A stretch of 48,579 bases of DNA from an uncultured Deferribacteres bacterium. Its GTDB lineage: Bacteria; Zhuqueibacterota; JdFR-76; DREG01. This document shows positions 45,053 through 48,579 of this stretch, one piece after another (position 1 is the first letter of the stretch; each line of letters begins with the position of its first letter). The DNA is taken from positions 1 through 48,579 of the forward strand of contig CAJVYQ010000036.1 in the NCBI GenBank assembly GCA_913009825.1, in the 5' to 3' direction. The translations under genes and the position numbers were made by a program. The notes beneath the pieces were generated by a model, which saw only the letters and a program-made list of their open reading frames with translations, was not told where the DNA came from and did not search any database.

Positions 45053-45918
45053 AAATGGATCGGTATTTTAAATCCATACTTTTCGGCGCAGCCATTTTGC
45101 TGCTTTTGCTTCTCACAGGGATATTTTTTACTTTATTAATCGGCAGTATCCCGGCGATTAAAGCTTCAGGAATAAAGTTTTTAAGCGGCACTTCATGGAA
45201 TCCTGTCACTGGCGTTTATGGAGCAGTCCCTTTTGTGATAGGGACTCTCCTGACTTCATTTTTGGCACTTTTTATTTCTTTGCCATTCTCATTTTCCATA
45301 TCGCTGTTTCTTGGGGAATATTTCAAAAAGGGAGCTCTGGCAGAATTTCTGAATTATGCGACCGATATTCTCGCCAGCATCCCTTCCGTTATTTATGGTT
45401 TCTGGGGGTTGTTATTCCTGGTGCCGATTGTGCGAAAATTTGAGTTGTCTTTTCATATTTTGCCTTACGGAGTCGGGATATTTACGGCATCTTTGATATT
45501 GGCAATTATGATTATTCCGTATACATCCTATCTGGCCAAAGAAGTCATATTGTTGGTCCCGCAGGATATAAAAGAAGCGGCCTATTCCCTTGGCGCAACA
45601 AGAAGCGAGGTTATCAGAAAGATTATTGTTCCGTATTCCCGTTCGGGAATTTTTGCCGGGATTCTGCTTTCTTTAGGCAGGGCATTAGGTGAGACAATGG
45701 CGGTAACGATGGTAATCGGGAACAGTAATCTTATCCCGGGAAATATTTTTAGTCCGGCAAATACAATGGCTTCTGTGATAGCGAATGAATTCACAGAAGC
45801 CACAAATGATGTACACCTGTCCGCCTTAATAGAACTGGGGCTTTTGCTGTTTATCATAACCGGCATAATCAACTTTATTGGAAATGAAATCATTAAAAAG
45901 CTAAGTATTAAGGGGTGA
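45049..45918 (+). CDS. pstC: Phosphate ABC transporter permease PstC
   Basis: 289 residues from ATG 45049 (ATGA overlap with pstS; a second ATG at 45055 is possible). About six membrane segments with the PstC pattern: VPFVIGTLLTSFLALFISLPF, SIPSVIYGFWGL, and the ABC-coupling EAA loop IKEAAYSLGATRSEVIRKI. It forms the inner-membrane channel with PstA. Spacing to pstA is 4 bases. Confidence 0.94.
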   Translation: MKMDRYFKSILFGAAILLLLLLTGIFFTLLIGSIPAIKASGIKFLSGTSWNPVTGVYGAVPFVIGTLLTSFLALFISLPFSFSISLFLGEYFKKGALAEFLNYATDILASIPSVIYGFWGLLFLVPIVRKFELSFHILPYGVGIFTASLILAIMIIPYTSYLAKEVILLVPQDIKEAAYSLGATRSEVIRKIIVPYSRSGIFAGILLSLGRALGETMAVTMVIGNSNLIPGNIFSPANTMASVIANEFTEATNDVHLSALIELGLLLFIITGIINFIGNEIIKKLSIKG

Positions 45919-45922
45919 CCGG

Positions 45923-46756
45923 ATGCAGCGGCGTATAATTAAGGATAAACTCTTTGAGATAATTATTATTATCTTTGCATTGGTGTCTACCTTTCCCCTT
46001 ATTTTGATTCTATTTCAGATTGTAAAAAAGGGGATCGCCTCCATTAACTGGAGTTTTTTTGTGAATCTGCCGCAGCCGCCCGGGGAAAGCGGCGGAGGTG
46101 TTTCGAATGCCATTTTGGGCACCTTTATTTTAATTGTTATTGCAGGCGGATTTTCCATCCTTCTGGGTGTGCTTGGGGGTACATTTATATCTGAATATAA
46201 AGATAAGAAAATTTCTGAATTAATTCGACTTTGCGTCAATATATTTCAGGGCATTCCTTCAATCGTAATTGGAATTATTGTGTATATTTGGATCGTGATG
46301 CCGTTGCATCGATTTTCTGCGCTTTCCGGCGGCATCGCTCTGGGGATTATGATGCTGCCTCTTATTGTGAAGTCAACTGAAGAAACATTGAGATTAATCC
46401 CTTCTTCACTGAAAGAAGCCTCACTGGCGCTTGGGGCAAGCTACACAACGACCATGTTAAGGGTCATTCTGCCGGCCGGAATAAATGGAATTCTCTCCGG
46501 AATTTTGATCAGTGTGTCCAGAGTGGCTGGTGAAACTGCTCCGCTGTTGTTTACAGCGTTTGGCAACCCGTTTATGAATTTTAATATCTTCAAACCCGTC
46601 GATTCATTGCCGCTGCTGATCTTTAATTATTCGATGAGTCCTTATCCGGAATGGCATTCCATTGCCTGGGGAGCTTCTTTTGTATTGATAAGCTTTATAA
46701 TTATCTTAAACATCTTAACCAAAATGGTATCAAGAAAATGGAAAACGGTATTTTAA
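45923..46756 (+). CDS. pstA: Phosphate ABC transporter permease PstA
   Basis: 277 residues from ATG 45923 with AGGGGTG upstream. It has six membrane segments. Signature regions: [34 protein letters not shown] and the EAA loop [21 protein letters not shown]. It pairs with PstC. The gene's last 19 bases overlap the start of pstB. Confidence 0.94.
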   Translation: MQRRIIKDKLFEIIIIIFALVSTFPLILILFQIVKKGIASINWSFFVNLPQPPGESGGGVSNAILGTFILIVIAGGFSILLGVLGGTFISEYKDKKISELIRLCVNIFQGIPSIVIGIIVYIWIVMPLHRFSALSGGIALGIMMLPLIVKSTEETLRLIPSSLKEASLALGASYTTTMLRVILPAGINGILSGILISVSRVAGETAPLLFTAFGNPFMNFNIFKPVDSLPLLIFNYSMSPYPEWHSIAWGASFVLISFIIILNILTKMVSRKWKTVF

Positions 46757-47496
46757 AAATCTTAAATTTCTATGCAGGATATAACGTTAAAACTATTCTG
46801 ACCAATATCAATCTTTCAATTCCATCTAATAAAGTAATTTCCATTATGGGACCCTCCGGCTGCGGTAAAACCACCCTGATCAGATGTATAAACAGGATGC
46901 ACGAACTGCAGCCGGATGCGAATTTTAAAGGTCAAATATTATTGAATGAAAAGAATATTTTTGCAACGAGTCCAATATTGGTTCGAAGGAAAATCGGCAT
47001 GGTTTTTCAAAAACCAAATCCTTTTCCCACGATGAGCATATACGATAACGTTGTTTCCGGATATATCTTGAATGGAATAAAAATACCCCGGAGTGAGAAA
47101 GACAGAATTGTGGAAGAAACCCTGCGTAAAGTCTACTTATGGGACGAGGTCATGGATTCGCTTCATAGAAAGGGTACTTTTTTATCCGGCGGACAACAGC
47201 AGCGGCTGTGTATTGCGCGTGCCATGGCCATGAATCCTGAAATTATCCTGCTTGATGAACCCACTTCCGCTCTTGATCCTAAAGCCACGGCTAAAATAGA
47301 GGAACTTATTACAAAAATCAAAAAATCGGTTACCGTGATTCTTGTGACGCATAACACGGCTCAAGCCGCAAGAGTGTCGGATTTTACCGCCTTTTTATAT
47401 TTGGGTGAATTAGTAGAATTTGGCTTTACTGAAAAATTATTTACCACTCCAAAAGATAAAAAAACAGAAGAATATTTAACAGGAAAATTTGGCTGA
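46738..47496 (+). CDS. pstB: Phosphate ABC transporter ATP-binding protein PstB
   Basis: 252 residues from ATG 46738; earlier in-frame codons run through pstA sequence. Walker A GPSGCGKT (38-45), Q-loop [12 protein letters not shown] signature LSGGQQQR, Walker [14 protein letters not shown] and H-loop [17 protein letters not shown] are all present. Length is normal for PstB. It powers phosphate import with PstCA at the membrane. The start lies inside pstA, so translation is probably coupled. Confidence 0.95.
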   Translation: MENGILKILNFYAGYNVKTILTNINLSIPSNKVISIMGPSGCGKTTLIRCINRMHELQPDANFKGQILLNEKNIFATSPILVRRKIGMVFQKPNPFPTMSIYDNVVSGYILNGIKIPRSEKDRIVEETLRKVYLWDEVMDSLHRKGTFLSGGQQQRLCIARAMAMNPEIILLDEPTSALDPKATAKIEELITKIKKSVTVILVTHNTAQAARVSDFTAFLYLGELVEFGFTEKLFTTPKDKKTEEYLTGKFG

Positions 47497-47510
47497 AAGG
47501 AAATTAACCT

Positions 47511-48167
47511 ATGTTAGAACAAAGAATAAATTTGCTAAAACAAAAAATAGTCGAATATGCTTTCTTTATCGAAAATATGATTCGTAACAGCATCAAAGGA
47601 CTAATGAACAAAAATCGTGAATTGCTTGAAAAAGTGATTGATGATTTAGAACCGAAGGCGAATGATTTTGAGATCGAACTGGATGAATTATGCACTTCAA
47701 CGATCGCGCAATTTGGACCAAAAGCTAAAAACTTAAGATCCATTTTGATGATTGAAAAAATGAACAACGATTTGGAAAGAATTGGTGATCAGGCTGTCAA
47801 TATCTCGGAATGCGGCTTATACCTGATTGAGAAACCTCCGGTCAAACCCCTGGTTGATATTCCCAGGATGGGAGAGGAGGCCGTAAAAATGTTGAATGAT
47901 GCAATAGATTCCTTTATCAATGAAAACATAACGCTGGCCGAATCTGTCTGTGAAAGAGATAATATTGTGGATAATTTGAGAGATCAAATATTAAGAGAAT
48001 TAATTACCTTTATGACGTCGGATCCCGTCACAATAGAGCGGTCTATTCACCTCATAAAAATATCCCGCAATTTAGAGCGCATAGCCGATTTATCCACAAA
48101 TATTTGTGAAGATGTAATCTTTATGATAGAGGGGAAGGTCATAAAACATCGTAAGAAAAAGGATTAG
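47511..48167 (+). CDS. phoU: Phosphate signalling protein PhoU
   Basis: 218 residues from ATG 47511, with AAGGAAA upstream and 14 bases after pstB. The all-helical protein has two PhoU repeats, each with a metal-binding E/DxxxD-type motif: MIEKMNNDLERIGDQAVNIS in the first and KISRNLERIADLSTNICED in the second. PhoU sits between the Pst transporter and PhoR and lowers Pho-regulon expression when phosphate is plentiful. It is the last gene of the pst operon and the last gene before the contig-end repeat. Confidence 0.95.
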   Translation: MLEQRINLLKQKIVEYAFFIENMIRNSIKGLMNKNRELLEKVIDDLEPKANDFEIELDELCTSTIAQFGPKAKNLRSILMIEKMNNDLERIGDQAVNISECGLYLIEKPPVKPLVDIPRMGEEAVKMLNDAIDSFINENITLAESVCERDNIVDNLRDQILRELITFMTSDPVTIERSIHLIKISRNLERIADLSTNICEDVIFMIEGKVIKHRKKKD

Positions 48168-48198
48168 CCCGACTAATACACCGCAGGGAGGTTATATA

Positions 48199-48523
48199 AC
48201 TCAAGTTTCGCATTTATAATAACTCAGGTATTGTAACTTGTCGGGATCCGAAAAATACCGTTGTCCGGAATATCTTTTGTTCCATTCTTCGATGTTAATC
48301 ATCCTGTGCATAAAACAAGTATCCGTATGTTTCCGGGACAATCCCTGTTCATTGATTTATATCCTGCGAGCCCTGAAAGGGCGGAATATACCAGCCCGGG
48401 GCAACGCCCCCGGGGAAAAAAACAACGGAGTCAGGCCCCTGAAGGGGCGAAATACAAAATTCAAATGAACCGATCGTACCGGCACAGGTAAATATTCCGC
48501 CCTTTCAGGGCTTGTTATTCTTT
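48199..48523. repeat. Long palindromic REP-like repeat, copy 2 (cut at the contig end)
   Basis: It matches 7428-7752 in the same orientation over 325 bp, with about ten substitutions and two 1-base indels. It breaks off after TTGTTATTCTTT, where copy 1 goes on into its GGGGCGTTGCCCC arm. What follows is adapter, so the end is technical. ORF-like frames inside it are not genes. Confidence 0.85.
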
Positions 48524-48579
48524 AGATCGGAAGAGCGTCGTGTAGGGAAAGAGTGTAGATCTCGGTGGTCGCCGTATCA
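48524..48579. other. Illumina sequencing adapter (contaminant)
   Basis: The last 56 bases begin AGATCGGAAGAGCGTCGTGT and continue through GTAGATCTCGGTGG to the end. This is the standard Illumina TruSeq-type universal adapter (reverse complement), cut two bases short of its full form. It is library sequence left in the assembly and must be trimmed. Confidence 0.98.

Overview
The window looks like one contig from an FCB-group bacterium of the Calditrichota / KSB1 / Ignavibacteriota kind. Three secreted proteins end in type IX secretion (T9SS)-like sorting tails, two of them with the NYPNPFNP motif. There is also a CarboxypepD-plug TonB receptor, a UbiA lipid prenyltransferase and many dispersed palindromic repeats. 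The phylum is inferred from protein style only; no rRNA or tRNA gene was seen. The last 56 bases (48524-48579) are Illumina adapter, not genome. They follow a truncated second copy of a repeat found at 7428, so the contig stopped inside a repeat.

Layout. (1) 359-5617 (-): a 1752-residue fusion of a DUF6079/BrxC-like P-loop ATPase with a C-terminal PglZ alkaline-phosphatase-fold domain. It looks like a compressed BREX-type defence protein with no other BREX gene in view. (2) 5755-7204: an integron cassette without integrase (CALIN). An AT-rich thioredoxin/TPR lipoprotein gene lies between two attC-like sites, next to a MITE-like element and a large palindromic repeat. (3) 8271-17645 (+): NamZ (DUF1343), a GHL10 hydrolase, a GH18 hydrolase, a DUF192 protein and a transglutaminase-like lipoprotein. 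The first three suggest extracellular breakdown of peptidoglycan- or chitin-like glycan. (4) 17880-19986 (+): a divergent ClpP with Asn at the usual Asp of the triad, and a CPBP membrane protease with an extra domain. (5) 20199-32239 (-): an MGH1/GH63-like glycosidase, a RodZ-like protein, Maf, Dtd, UbiA, a double-PDZ protein, a SpoU methyltransferase, two translationally coupled antiporters and RlmD. (6) 32762-34084 (+): a broken DUF5916/CBM9 gene.

(7) 34600-48167: a phosphate-starvation island. A TonB receptor and a surface protein (-) diverge from an orphan PhoB-like regulator (+). A second PhoB-like regulator, a PhoR-like kinase, a decayed Porin_5-type porin, then pstS-pstC-pstA-pstB-phoU follow. 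Four 6-bp half-sites with an exact 11-bp period, the classic PHO-box geometry, lie upstream of the TonB receptor, the first regulator and the porin/pst operon. This ties the TonB receptor, and probably the surface protein behind it, to the Pho response. From about 40.85 kb onward the sequence is clearly more AT-rich than the TonB/regulator part, which suggests two modules of different origin.

Short palindromic repeats of at least seven types fill the intergenic spaces. One type sits just 3' of a stop codon in four of four copies, and one element is inserted inside another.
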